Shown here one piece after another: positions 7,620 to 16,399 of a stretch of DNA of 64,000 nucleotides. Origin of the DNA: an uncultured Alteromonadaceae bacterium (GTDB taxonomy: Bacteria > Pseudomonadota > Gammaproteobacteria > Enterobacterales > Alteromonadaceae); the NCBI GenBank assembly GCA_913056495.1, contig CAJXMO010000003.1:124001-188000 (forward strand). The letters run 5' to 3'. The translations under genes were made by a program, and so were the position numbers. The notes beneath the pieces were generated by a model. That model was not told where the DNA came from and did not search any database. It was given only the letters and a program-made list of their open reading frames with translations. How positions within the stretch are numbered: the stretch's first letter is position 1; every line of letters starts with the position of its first letter.

Positions 7620-9104
7620 TTACAATTCTAAATTGGCTTTCCAGTTCAGATAGGCTTCAGCATATTGCTCAACCTTGTCTGCATCAGGCTCAAATTGTTC
7701 AATTAAACTTAAGCCATTAAACATTTCATTTCGGTTAGAGTAATAGCCTAAGCCTAAACCCGCTCCGCGTGCGGCGCCTTCAGCACCGTCGGTATCATAA
7801 AGTTCTACTGTGGTTTGACAGCTGTTTACAAATGCCTCTACAAAGATAGGGCTTAAAAACATATTGCCTTTACCCGCTCTGATAACCTGACTGCTGACAC
7901 CCATATCTGTTAACACGTCAAATCCATATTTCAGCGCAAATACAATACCTTCTTGTGCGCTGCGGACAATGTGGCCCAATTGGTGACGGTTAAAATCAAT
8001 ATTGCGCATATGACCGCCAATATTTTTGTTTTGCAGAACTCGCTCTGCGCCATTACCAAAAGGGTGCATGACCAGACCATCTGAACCAATTGCTATTTGT
8101 TCTGCCATTGCATTGAGTTGCGGATAACTCGGGGCATTATCCTGCGTATTCAAAATGCTTCGCACCCAACTGTACAAGCGACCCGTTCCGTTAACACACA
8201 ATAAAACGCCATTGCGTTTATCCTGTTCTGTATTGGAAACATGTTGGAAGGTATTTACGCGTGACAAAGGGTCAAACGCATTTTTTTCGGTGACTGCGTA
8301 AATCACCCCTGATGTGCCAGCTGTCGCGGCCACTTCACCTGGTTCCATTACATTAAGTGACAAGGCATTATTTGGCTGATCGCCGCCACGGTAAGTCACT
8401 TTTATACCCGCTCTTAACCCCAGTTCAGATGCTGCTTGCTCAGTTACACTGCCCTGATCGGCAAAGCTAGGTACAATGTCAGGAATTAAGGCCTTATCAA
8501 TTCCATATTCTGCCAGAACACAATCCGCTAAATTATTGTCTGCAAAATTCCACAATACACCTTCACTTAAACCGGAAGCCGTCGTGGTGCTTTGTCCGGT
8601 CAACTTCATCGCAATAAAATCACCCGGTAACATTATTTTATCAATTTGTTGATAAAGCTCCGGTTGATTCTCTTTGACCCATTTCAATTTTGACGCGGTA
8701 AAGTTACCGGGAGAGTTGAGTAACTCTGCCAGACATTTGTCTTCGCCAATTGATTTAAAGGCTTTATCACCGATTTCAACAGCCCGGCTATCACACCAGA
8801 TTATCGCAGGGCGAATCACTTGTTGGTTTTTATCAATACAAACCAGTCCGTGCATCTGGTATGAAATACCAATGGCTTCAATTTGTTTGGGATCAAACGC
8901 GGCATTGTCGAACAGTTCTGCACAAGCCGATTTTATTGCCTGCCACCATGCATCAGGCGCTTGCTCGGCAAAGCCAGCTTGAGGCGCATTAATGGCCATT
9001 TCTGTTTTGGGATAGTGAGTTGATGCAATACTTTTACCTGTGTTTGCATCGAGTACAGAAACTTTGCTCGATGAGCTACCGATATCAAGTCCTAAAAAAT
9101 ACAT
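7620..9104 (-). CDS. xylB: Xylulokinase
   Basis: XylB phosphorylates D-xylulose to xylulose 5-phosphate, feeding the pentose phosphate pathway. The 494-residue FGGY-family kinase begins with the phosphate-1 loop MYFLGLDIGSSSSKVSVLD. It has the substrate region SYQMHGLVCID and the D-containing motif TYRGGDQPNNALSLNVM, whose aspartate is the expected catalytic base. The C-terminal GGxG-type adenosine region appears as AEGAARGAGLGLGYY. It is the first gene of the xylB-xylA unit. The 298-bp region upstream, shared with the downstream side of the lipoprotein gene at 9403, shows no operator I can name. Confidence 0.95.
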   Translation of the reverse strand: MYFLGLDIGSSSSKVSVLDANTGKSIASTHYPKTEMAINAPQAGFAEQAPDAWWQAIKSACAELFDNAAFDPKQIEAIGISYQMHGLVCIDKNQQVIRPAIIWCDSRAVEIGDKAFKSIGEDKCLAELLNSPGNFTASKLKWVKENQPELYQQIDKIMLPGDFIAMKLTGQSTTTASGLSEGVLWNFADNNLADCVLAEYGIDKALIPDIVPSFADQGSVTEQAASELGLRAGIKVTYRGGDQPNNALSLNVMEPGEVAATAGTSGVIYAVTEKNAFDPLSRVNTFQHVSNTEQDKRNGVLLCVNGTGRLYSWVRSILNTQDNAPSYPQLNAMAEQIAIGSDGLVMHPFGNGAERVLQNKNIGGHMRNIDFNRHQLGHIVRSAQEGIVFALKYGFDVLTDMGVSSQVIRAGKGNMFLSPIFVEAFVNSCQTTVELYDTDGAEGAARGAGLGLGYYSNRNEMFNGLSLIEQFEPDADKVEQYAEAYLNWKANLEL

Positions 9105-9348
9105 GATAGTTAAATTACCCTTATAACGTTTACCAAGCAGTCGTATGATTTTTGTTAAGCTTGTGTAAAAGTGCTTTCGTATAGGGTAGAGAGTTTAGGT
9201 GGGATAGATAAACTCAACAAGTATTAAATTTTGTTATTGAGTTATAAATTTTACTATTTTTAATAATGATACCTGAAAGCTTATGGTTTATTTGAATATT
9301 AGAGGTGTTTTATGATTCGGTTTTGATTTACGCAGGCGGATAAAAATT
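9105..9348. other. Upstream region of xylB
   Basis: This AT-rich, gene-free stretch should hold the xylB-xylA promoter because both genes read away from it. I see no convincing LacI- or AraC-type operator and no RNA gene. Confidence 0.4.
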
Positions 9349-9376
9349 AAATGGCCCCGTATTAAAGGAGCCATTT
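9349..9376 (-). terminator. Terminator after the cytochrome b562-like gene
   Basis: AAATGGC at 9349-9355 pairs with GCCATTT at 9370-9376. On the reverse strand the stem is followed by AATTTTTAT. It lies 27 bp after the stop of the lipoprotein gene. Confidence 0.65.
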
Positions 9377-9402
9377 AAGTTAAGATAATTCAGCTACTTA
9401 GA

Positions 9403-9768
9403 TTATTTCACTTCAAGAAGCTCATGATATTCTTTGCGAAGTTCACCGAGTTTTTTTAACTGAGCTTGCAAGTTTTCGACTTGACCGGCTTCAACCTGAG
9501 CGATCACTAAAGCGAGTTGTGTACTGAGCTTTTTCATCCCTTCGTCAAACGTTTCCTGATCTTCAGCACGCACTTTTTGTTGTTTGGCAATTTCAACTTG
9601 CTCTTTAAATTTCATTAAAAATTGCTTTTTGTCATCGATAGACTGAGCATCACGCAAGGCTTTAAAGTTATCACCCATAGATTCCATTGAGTCATGCAAG
9701 GGTTCCGGCTTGCTGCACCCTGTGATGAATGTAGCGGTTAATATGCTCGCTAATAAAATTTTTTTCAT
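9403..9768 (-). CDS. Cytochrome b562-family lipoprotein
   Basis: This 121-residue protein has a lipoprotein signal peptide with lipobox ITGC (C18). The mature part is a predicted four-helix bundle that aligns with cytochrome b562. The start of helix 1 reads HDSMESMGDNFK (b562: EDNMETLNDNLK), placing M28 at the axial methionine. The end reads ELRKEYHELLEV (b562: RNAYHQKYR), placing H115 at the axial histidine. No CxxCH is present, so haem would be bound non-covalently. In E. coli the protein is soluble in the periplasm; here it would be membrane-anchored. Its electron partner is not evident. It sits alone with its own terminator. Confidence 0.75.
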   Translation of the reverse strand: MKKILLASILTATFITGCSKPEPLHDSMESMGDNFKALRDAQSIDDKKQFLMKFKEQVEIAKQQKVRAEDQETFDEGMKKLSTQLALVIAQVEAGQVENLQAQLKKLGELRKEYHELLEVK

Positions 9769-9948
9769 TGTGCTATCCCACGTTATTTTAATGTTTTAAC
9801 TTTAATTTGAATAAAAAAGGCTTTCAAGTTATCTATTCGATCAATTAACCGCAATAGACATGGAAATTCGTATTTAGTTTCGTTATTTTGGTGAGTATAA
9901 CGAATAATGTTCACTGTATTTAAATTTTAAGGACAACGGAAGCTAATA

Positions 9949-11115
9949 ATGAAAAATAAAATGCACTTAAAAAATACTCATATCAAACGCCTTTTTCGGT
10001 CTGCAAATCGTTTGATGATTCTGGGGTTAGCTACCTGGTGTTGCAATACTGCAATGGCCAAGCCGGTTAGTTTTATCGTGAACAGTAATTTGCAAACGAC
10101 CCAATACCCAGACAATAGCGAACCCGGAATTTATAAAATCAGTTTTGATACTCAGACACCGTCGAACTATCAATTGACCCGTTTAATTGAAATTGAGCAA
10201 CCTTCTTATATGACAGTGCAAGCCGACGGAAAAATATTAGTATCGACCGGTAATCAGTCTGCCGGGGTCGCTATTTATGAGCCGGATGAGCAGGGGCATT
10301 ATTCGCTACAAACCCAATTAATGGACATAGGTAATAACGCTTGTCATGTCAGCTATAATCAGGCGTATGGTCTGATTAGCCTGGCTTTTTATGCTTCACC
10401 TTTTACAAAATTACTGCAATATAATGACCTAACACAATCTTTGAATGAGTTCCAAAAATTTACCCACCAGGGACAAGGGGTGCACCCCAGACAAGGTGAA
10501 CCTCATCCGCATTGGTCCGGTTGGTCGCCTGAAGGACAATTTTTATACGCAGTTGATTTAGGAATTGACGAAGTTAAGCAATATTACCAAGAATCTGGAC
10601 AGTGGCTGAGCAAAACTGCGGCTAAGTTAGCACCGGGTGACGGACCCAGACATATGGCATTTCATCCAACAAAACATTTTGTTTATCTGTTGAATGAATT
10701 ATCAAATACTTTGGTTGTTTATCAACAGAATTTAGCTACGGGTGAGCTAACGCAATTGCAAAAACTGTCTACGCTCAAACCCGATTTTAACGAACATAGT
10801 CAGGCTGCAGCTGTTAGGGTTTCAAATGATGGTCGATTTGTTTACGCATCAAACAGGGGTGAAGATACGATTGCTGTATTTGAAGTACAGGCAAGTGGCC
10901 AGCTTAAACACATTCAGTCTGCTGAGTCCGGTGACCACTGGCCGAGAGACTTTAATTTTTCGGCCGATCAGGACTTTATATTAGTGGCGAATACGCGTGG
11001 TGATAAGTTGAGTTTGCTTAAACGGGATATAAATACAGGGTTATTAACGGATACCGGGATTGATTATCCGATTGCAACACCTAAGTTTATTTCAGCCGGA
11101 TTAGCGTCCTTTTAG
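9949..11115 (+). CDS. Periplasmic lactonase-fold protein (7-bladed propeller, 6-phosphogluconolactonase/YbhE family)
   Basis: This 388-residue protein has an N-terminal signal sequence ending near CCNTAMA (about residue 37). Repeated propeller-blade motifs of the Lactonase family follow: SPEGQFLYAVDLG, GPRHMAFHPTKHFVYLLNE, VSNDGRFVYASNRGEDTIAVF and SADQDFILVANTRGDKLSLL. Cytosolic members hydrolyse 6-phosphogluconolactone; the export signal here makes a phosphosugar substrate unlikely and suggests another sugar lactone or a binding role. The substrate is not known. AAGGACAACGG lies before the ATG. A solute-binding protein gene follows 53 bp later on the same strand. Confidence 0.75.
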   Translation: MKNKMHLKNTHIKRLFRSANRLMILGLATWCCNTAMAKPVSFIVNSNLQTTQYPDNSEPGIYKISFDTQTPSNYQLTRLIEIEQPSYMTVQADGKILVSTGNQSAGVAIYEPDEQGHYSLQTQLMDIGNNACHVSYNQAYGLISLAFYASPFTKLLQYNDLTQSLNEFQKFTHQGQGVHPRQGEPHPHWSGWSPEGQFLYAVDLGIDEVKQYYQESGQWLSKTAAKLAPGDGPRHMAFHPTKHFVYLLNELSNTLVVYQQNLATGELTQLQKLSTLKPDFNEHSQAAAVRVSNDGRFVYASNRGEDTIAVFEVQASGQLKHIQSAESGDHWPRDFNFSADQDFILVANTRGDKLSLLKRDINTGLLTDTGIDYPIATPKFISAGLASF

Positions 11116-11168
11116 TTTGAACTTAGCGTAATGATTTGCTACTTCGATGAATGTAAGGACGACTAAAT

Positions 11169-11960
11169 ATGAAGTTAATTCATCTAAATTTACTTTGTGC
11201 ATTGTGGTTTATTAGCTGTTATGGCCATGTTTGCATGGCGGCAGAATACCGCTTTGTCGGGACTGAGTTTCCTTATATTCTCGAAGAAAATGCTGACGGA
11301 GATATCACTGGTTTAGGAGCCGAAATTACCAAAACGATATTCAAGCGAATCGGAAAAACGGTCAAAATTGAGATACTGCCTTTTAAACGCGCACTAAAAA
11401 TGATGGAAAAAGGGCAGGTAGATGCTTTTATCGGCCCCTATAAACTGCCACAAAGAGCGCTTTTTATGCGCTATACCGATAATGCGTTTTATCAGGATCC
11501 TATCGTTTTTTATCGACTAAAAACCAATCCGGTCAATTGGTTGGGCGATTATTCCAGACTCGCCAATCTACAAATTGCAATCATTCGTGGGTGGAGTTAT
11601 GGCACTGAATTTGAGCAGTATAAATCCGCTTTATCCTTATCTATGGTTGATACAGTAGAATCCGGGTGTAAACAATTACGATATAACCGGGTTGATTTAC
11701 TTGCAGCAAATCCAAGAGCAGCCCGTAAAGCGTTTGATAAATTGGATATGGCCCATGAAGTAGTACAACTGCCTACTGAAATTACAGTGAATCAGGGCTA
11801 TTTTGCATTTTCGCGTAATCACGATTTGAACTCGGTTTTTGACGACTTTAATCAGGCACTAAATCAAATGCTGGTAAGCGGGGAAATTGCCCGGCTAAAT
11901 CTCGATTATGGATTGCTGTTTCAATCAAAAAAGACGTTAACGCTTTCAAACCGTGAATAA
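11169..11960 (+). CDS. Periplasmic solute-binding protein, family 3-like
   Basis: This 263-residue protein has a signal peptide (about 1-24, ending CMAAE) and the layout of a family 3 solute-binding domain: FVGTEFPYILEENADGDITGLGAEITKTIF, then PFKRALKMMEKGQVDAFIGPY. A hinge and second lobe end in IARLNLDYGL. No permease or ATPase lies near, which is common for such stand-alone proteins in Alteromonadales, so it could be a sensor component or scavenger. It probably shares a transcript with the lactonase-like gene. The ligand cannot be read from the sequence. Confidence 0.75.
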   Translation: MKLIHLNLLCALWFISCYGHVCMAAEYRFVGTEFPYILEENADGDITGLGAEITKTIFKRIGKTVKIEILPFKRALKMMEKGQVDAFIGPYKLPQRALFMRYTDNAFYQDPIVFYRLKTNPVNWLGDYSRLANLQIAIIRGWSYGTEFEQYKSALSLSMVDTVESGCKQLRYNRVDLLAANPRAARKAFDKLDMAHEVVQLPTEITVNQGYFAFSRNHDLNSVFDDFNQALNQMLVSGEIARLNLDYGLLFQSKKTLTLSNRE

Positions 11961-12071
11961 ATCAAATTGAATCTAGGGGCTTTGCCCATAAGGTTGAATC
12001 GCCTGGAAAGCTGTGATTTTGTTTATAGAAGAAGGGGCGGTCAGGTATATTCAGCTGGCTGTGGCCGTTAT

Positions 12072-13193
12072 TTATAACTCGGTTTGGGTAAATTTGTTCT
12101 CAGCCAGTTGGTAATGAATGAGCTGCTTATCAACGGTTAAATAAATACTGTTAGGATCAATTAAGTTTGGTCTTAGTTTATTCGCTTTTTCAATATAACT
12201 CATCGCAGCCGAAATATCACCGGCCATCAAAGCGCGCTCAGCCAGTGACTTCATGTAATGTGGGTTCTCTGCGTACAGGGTATGAATTAATGCCTGAATG
12301 CGTCTTTGCGCTTCGGGTCTTCCGGTTTTCCCATACAGGTTTTGCAGATTGATTAACACACCATAGTTTCTGTTATCTAAACTGGCGGCATATTCTAATA
12401 CCGATTCAGATAACTCATATTGGGCTAAACGATTTAACAGAGCACCCATATTATTCCACATTTCTGATGTTTGAGGCGCTAAAACGATGGCGCGGCGGTA
12501 ATAGTAATAGGCTGAACTCAGGTCATTTTTAATCAAAGCTTCTGAACCCAAATTATTAAAATAGATTGATTGAGCCTGATTATCTGTCAGCTCAGTACCT
12601 GAATTTTTATCAAAATAATATTTATTATTGAAGTCGACTATAATTTTTGTCTGGTGTCTTTTATGCATTAAGGTATTAACGTGACTCAGTTTAGTTAACA
12701 CCCCATTTTGTGATTGCCAAAGCGGTTTAGAGTGAGCATCTCTGAATTGACTATTGAGCCCGGCGGCCCTGCCAAGTGCGACCATCATAGCGGTCAGTGA
12801 CACACAATTGCCGCGTTTTTGTTCAAAAGTTTCTGCTGCTGTTAAGGTTGTAAACATTTCATAATCTATGATGTAGCCTTTATGATAAAACAAGGTTTTG
12901 TATATTCGGTTTACTTTAGCTTCAGCACTCATATCTTGCAGATTTAGAGAATCCACAAATGCCTGCATTTTAGGGCTTACAGTCAAAAAATGTTCAGATG
13001 AAACTGGTGAGGGAGTTGATTCTAAGCCGATAATTTGTTCAGGTAAACTGGGCGGCTCATTTGTGCTTAGCAAATAATCCGGCATCAGGCTGCAGGCATT
13101 AAGTGACAAAATGCAGCTTAACAATGAAATTTTTAGCAGATGCTGATACAGACATCTCAAGTATCGAATGCTCATATTTCTGGCTATCCACAA
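12072..13193 (-). CDS. Lipoprotein with transglutaminase-like and TPR domains
   Basis: This 373-residue protein has an N-terminal signal with lipobox LNAC (C34); an internal ATG at residue 7 is an alternative start. Residues about 85-215 resemble a bacterial transglutaminase-like domain, with the likely nucleophile in EQKRGNCVSLTAMMVALGRAAGL and a downstream histidine (SHVNTL). Residues about 215-345 hold three or more TPR-like helical repeats (NNLGSEALIKNDLSSAYYYYRRAI, WNNMGALLNRLAQYELSESVL). Such proteins sit in the envelope, but the substrate is not established. It stands alone, convergent with the solute-binding protein gene. Confidence 0.75.
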   Translation of the reverse strand: MWIARNMSIRYLRCLYQHLLKISLLSCILSLNACSLMPDYLLSTNEPPSLPEQIIGLESTPSPVSSEHFLTVSPKMQAFVDSLNLQDMSAEAKVNRIYKTLFYHKGYIIDYEMFTTLTAAETFEQKRGNCVSLTAMMVALGRAAGLNSQFRDAHSKPLWQSQNGVLTKLSHVNTLMHKRHQTKIIVDFNNKYYFDKNSGTELTDNQAQSIYFNNLGSEALIKNDLSSAYYYYRRAIVLAPQTSEMWNNMGALLNRLAQYELSESVLEYAASLDNRNYGVLINLQNLYGKTGRPEAQRRIQALIHTLYAENPHYMKSLAERALMAGDISAAMSYIEKANKLRPNLIDPNSIYLTVDKQLIHYQLAENKFTQTEL

Positions 13194-13444
13194 CGAAACC
13201 GGATGACTTATAGTTTAGTAGGTATAATTATCTTTACATCATTTTGACATTTGGCAGATTAAAGCTGGAAACTCGAAGAGAAGGGATTTGTCTCGTTAGG
13301 TGAACACTATGAAAAAGAAAACTGTTTGGATGGGCTTACACTTGTAACTTTAAAGTAGTGGACTACAAAGGTATTAAAAAGAGATAGAAGGCTTTATGAC
13401 AGCGTTGAGCAGTTTATTTGCTGCCCAACAATCATCAGCTAAGT

Positions 13445-13876
13445 TTAGTCGTCCTGACCACACTTTTCAGTGTCTAAACAATAGCCATACAAATGAAGGC
13501 TATGATTGGTTAATTTCATGCCATGTTCCTGGGCAACTTTTTCCTGACGGTCTTCAATTGTATTGTCAATAAACTCAACAACTTTACCGCATTTTAAGCA
13601 AACCAAATGATCATGATGTTTTTTATGACTGAGTTCAAAAACCGATTTACCGCCTTCAAAGTGATGGCGATTAACAATGCCGGCATCGTCAAACTGGTTC
13701 AAAACTCGGTAAACTGTTGCTAGGCCAATTTCTTCGCCTAAATCAAGCAAGATTTTATATAGCTCTTCTGCGCTGATATGCTGATTTTCAGGATCTTGTA
13801 ACAACTCAAGGATCTTGATTCTTGGCAGAGTTACTTTTAAGCCCGCTTTTTTTAGTTCAGTATTTTGTTCTGACAT
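13445..13876 (-). CDS. fur: Ferric uptake regulator
   Basis: Fur is the iron-responsive repressor. The 143-residue protein (E. coli 148) starts NTELKKAGLKVTLPRIKILELL and has the winged helix GLATVYRVLNQFDDAGIV. The histidine-rich HKKHHDHLVCLKCGKVVEF supplies metal ligands, including a CxxC pair, and a second cysteine pair is in YGYCLDTEKC. A Fur-box-like site lies between it and the divergent DUF4442 gene, so autoregulation is likely. The TonB receptor at 3557 has a similar site and is a likely target. Confidence 0.96.
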   Translation of the reverse strand: MSEQNTELKKAGLKVTLPRIKILELLQDPENQHISAEELYKILLDLGEEIGLATVYRVLNQFDDAGIVNRHHFEGGKSVFELSHKKHHDHLVCLKCGKVVEFIDNTIEDRQEKVAQEHGMKLTNHSLHLYGYCLDTEKCGQDD

Positions 13877-13995
13877 AATAATTTGCTATTTGTTAAAATT
13901 TTAATGATTATACACTCAATTCGCACTTATATGCGAGCCTGCTGATAAAGTTTAGACTGTGTTGAAGCAGTTTTAAACCTTTTATTTCAAATAAA

Positions 13996-14010
13996 TGAGA
14001 ATAATTATAA
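13996..14010 (+). promoter_or_regulatory. Fur box in the fur / DUF4442 intergenic region
   Basis: TGAGAATAATTATAA matches 12 of 14 fixed positions of the 7-1-7 Fur consensus. It lies 120 bp before fur and 25 bp before the divergent gene, so it fits control of the latter at least as well as fur autoregulation. Confidence 0.6.
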
Positions 14011-14034
14011 TTTACCTTTTGAGAGTCTTGATTT

Positions 14035-14505
14035 ATGGATAAGATGTTTAAATATCCAAACTTGCTCAGGCGGGCAATGAACTTATGGCCGCCATTTTTA
14101 TTTTCCGGTATTGCCATTCGTGAACTGGCACCGGATTATAGTTATGCCAAAATAGAACTGAAACACTGGAAGTTAAATCTGAATGCCAACCGTACTCAGT
14201 ATGGCGGCAGTATATTCAGTATGACAGATCCTGTATACAGTATGCTGTTGATGGCTAATTTAGGTAACCGTTATCACGTTTGGGATAAATCAGCTGATGT
14301 GGACTTTATTCATCCCGGACGAGGCCGCTTGATTGCAGAAGCATTTGTTGAGCCAGAGACCTTAGAAAGAATCCGCTTAAATACAGAAACTGGTGACAAG
14401 TATTTTCCAAGTTTTACTTTTCATATCAAAGATGCGGGTGGCCAGTTAGTTGCCAAAATAAACCGAACACTCTACGTTAGGTTAAAAGCTAAATACAGAC
14501 CTTAA
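14035..14505 (+). CDS. DUF4442 hotdog-fold protein, probable thioesterase-like
   Basis: This 156-residue protein of the DUF4442 family has a hotdog fold related to acyl-CoA thioesterases. Typical segments are LWPPFLFSGIAIRELAPDY, NRTQYGGSIFSMTDPVYSMLL (central helix) and WDKSADVDFIHPGRGRLIAEA. No enzyme activity has been firmly tied to this subfamily, so a catalytic claim would be inference. A Fur-like box lies 25 bp upstream, which would make the gene iron-responsive. A strong hairpin terminator follows. It is divergent from fur. Confidence 0.75.
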   Translation: MDKMFKYPNLLRRAMNLWPPFLFSGIAIRELAPDYSYAKIELKHWKLNLNANRTQYGGSIFSMTDPVYSMLLMANLGNRYHVWDKSADVDFIHPGRGRLIAEAFVEPETLERIRLNTETGDKYFPSFTFHIKDAGGQLVAKINRTLYVRLKAKYRP

Positions 14506-14531
14506 ATCGGATAAAACCGCACAAATAAAAA

Positions 14532-14557
14532 AGCCCAGATAAATCGTTATCTGGGCT
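14532..14557. terminator. Strong hairpin terminator after the DUF4442 gene
   Basis: AGCCCAGATAA (14532-14542) and TTATCTGGGCT (14547-14557) form an 11-bp perfect stem with a 4-nt loop, preceded by an A-run. It serves the forward gene or, in reverse, rsmF read-through. Confidence 0.8.
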
Positions 14558-14752
14558 AAAACTAGACTCAAGGGGTGAGTCCATTTGCGCTAACTAGCTA
14601 AAAATGTCTGCCAAATTTAACTAGGTTACTTAATTGTAGATTAGCTTTTTCATTAGTGTTAACCCTGCTTGGAATAAATTGTTCCAAACGCATACTGCTT
14701 AGCATTTTTAGTTATATAACTCGGACGCTGTCAATAGCATCATGTCGCTCGT

Positions 14753-16216
14753 TTAGTCTTGCTGAACAGAGTAAAAGCTGACATTGTCCCGGACGAGTTC
14801 CCTGGGCAGCTGGTTTTTTAATTTATCCGGCAATTTTTTGGCAAAGCCAATCGCCTGCTGGTTTGCTTTGACTAGAATTTCTCCTTTTTTATATATAGCC
14901 AATTCGTTGTTATCAAACCAAATATCTTGCCCTCGTAAATAACTTGCCGCTTGCTCAGTATTTAATTCAATGCTCTGCTCTGTAAATAATTGAGCAAAGT
15001 TAATCGCCAGATTATGGTCCGGTTTAAAGCCATGTTTTGCCAGTTCAGCCAGTTTAACGCCCACTCGGGTAAACTTAATTTTACCAATAAGCGCTTCAAA
15101 TGCGGGTGGAAAATACCAAATTTCATTATTGCGCTGATAACAATGTTCAATCGGAAATGTCCGGCAACCAAATTGCGCTGCAAGATACTCACTGAATGGC
15201 TCGGCTAATTTTTTACTGACCTTAGGGTAGGGAAATTTACCGAGTTTTTTAAATGGATTGTCGGGCTCAGTTTCAACTTCAGCGAGCTTTTTGATTCTTG
15301 CGATAAAAAAGCCTTCAGAGTCATATATCTGGGGCCATACATGTAAAAAGCCTTCTTCGGTTATACTTTTGTCTGCGCCTGGAAATAACTGGTCTAATGG
15401 TTCAAAAGCAACTTGATTTGGATAGCGTTTTTTTAATTCAAGGCAAACTTGCTGATTTTCAATCGGATTCAGTGTACAAGTTGAATAAATCATAACGCCG
15501 CCTGTTTTTAAGGCTTTAAATGCAGCATCTATCAGGTCTGTCTGGGTTTGCGCTATTTCATAGACACTTTGTTCGGTCCAGTTTTTCATTGCATCCGGAT
15601 CTTTTCGGATTGTACCTTCACCACTACAGGGCGCATCTAACAGGATGGCATCAAATGTTTCATTTAAATATTTAAATAAACGACCATCCATATGGGTCAG
15701 CGCACAGTTGGTAACACCACATCGCTGGATATTGGCAAATAAGCCCTTACTGCGACTGGACGAGAACTCATTAGCGACAATAACACCCTGATTATTCATT
15801 TTTGCCGCTAGCTGCGTGGTTTTAGAGCCGGGTGCAGCTGCTACATCCAGACAAATTTTTAACGAAGTCTGACCCAGTGAAAGCGCTTCCGGTGGCAGCA
15901 TTGAACTGGCTTCCTGAATATAAAACAAGCCAGTTACATGCTCCAGTGTATTGCCAAGCGCGATTGAACTTTCCTGGTCTGCCGGGCGTTCAATCCAAAA
16001 ACCGGTTTCACACCAGGGGATTCTGCTCAGTTTCCAGTTCAAAGAATCCGCGTGCTGTTGGAATGCATCGACGCTGATTTTTAATGTATTGACACGAATA
16101 CTTTTTCTCAGAGGTTTAGCACAATATTCAGCAAACTCCTCTAATTTGAGGTTAGGTGGAATAAACTGGGTTATAAAATCGATAAAGTTTTTAGGAAGCA
16201 AGCTTGGACTTACCAT
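14753..16216 (-). CDS. rsmF: 16S rRNA m5C1407 methyltransferase RsmF
   Basis: RsmF methylates C1407 of 16S rRNA using S-adenosylmethionine. The 487 residues fit the family (E. coli YebU about 480). The RsmB/RsmF core shows the SAM-binding DVAAAPGSKTTQLA, motif IV DAPCSGEGTIRKDP with one catalytic cysteine, and motif VI STCTLNPIENQQV with the other. The C-terminal region beyond the methyltransferase core (about 320-487) is the RsmF-specific extension. It is a stand-alone gene. Confidence 0.92.
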   Translation of the reverse strand: MVSPSLLPKNFIDFITQFIPPNLKLEEFAEYCAKPLRKSIRVNTLKISVDAFQQHADSLNWKLSRIPWCETGFWIERPADQESSIALGNTLEHVTGLFYIQEASSMLPPEALSLGQTSLKICLDVAAAPGSKTTQLAAKMNNQGVIVANEFSSSRSKGLFANIQRCGVTNCALTHMDGRLFKYLNETFDAILLDAPCSGEGTIRKDPDAMKNWTEQSVYEIAQTQTDLIDAAFKALKTGGVMIYSTCTLNPIENQQVCLELKKRYPNQVAFEPLDQLFPGADKSITEEGFLHVWPQIYDSEGFFIARIKKLAEVETEPDNPFKKLGKFPYPKVSKKLAEPFSEYLAAQFGCRTFPIEHCYQRNNEIWYFPPAFEALIGKIKFTRVGVKLAELAKHGFKPDHNLAINFAQLFTEQSIELNTEQAASYLRGQDIWFDNNELAIYKKGEILVKANQQAIGFAKKLPDKLKNQLPRELVRDNVSFYSVQQD

Positions 16217-16399
16217 AGGCCTAGGTCTGTATGGGCAAATTGAACGAGATTTGAATATACTTAAGCTGATTAAAGATGCAAGCTTTGAGAAGGATTTAAC
16301 AAAATAAATGTAATCAACTGTTATTAAGAGGAATTTATTGGTGCATTAATGGTCAGACCCGTTAATAATAAACATAATTTAATCCAATGGAGTTGCACC

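Noticed and set aside
11977..11987. GGGC-TTT-GCCC hairpin after the solute-binding protein gene as a terminator.
   Set aside because: The stem is only 4 bp and no T-run follows.
13309..13557. Small open frames before fur: a 12-codon frame starting MKKKTVWMGLHL at 13309, and a frame of about 54 codons at 13396 running antisense into fur.
   Set aside because: The first is very short with no clear ribosome-binding site; the second mostly overlaps fur on the opposite strand and shows no family resemblance.
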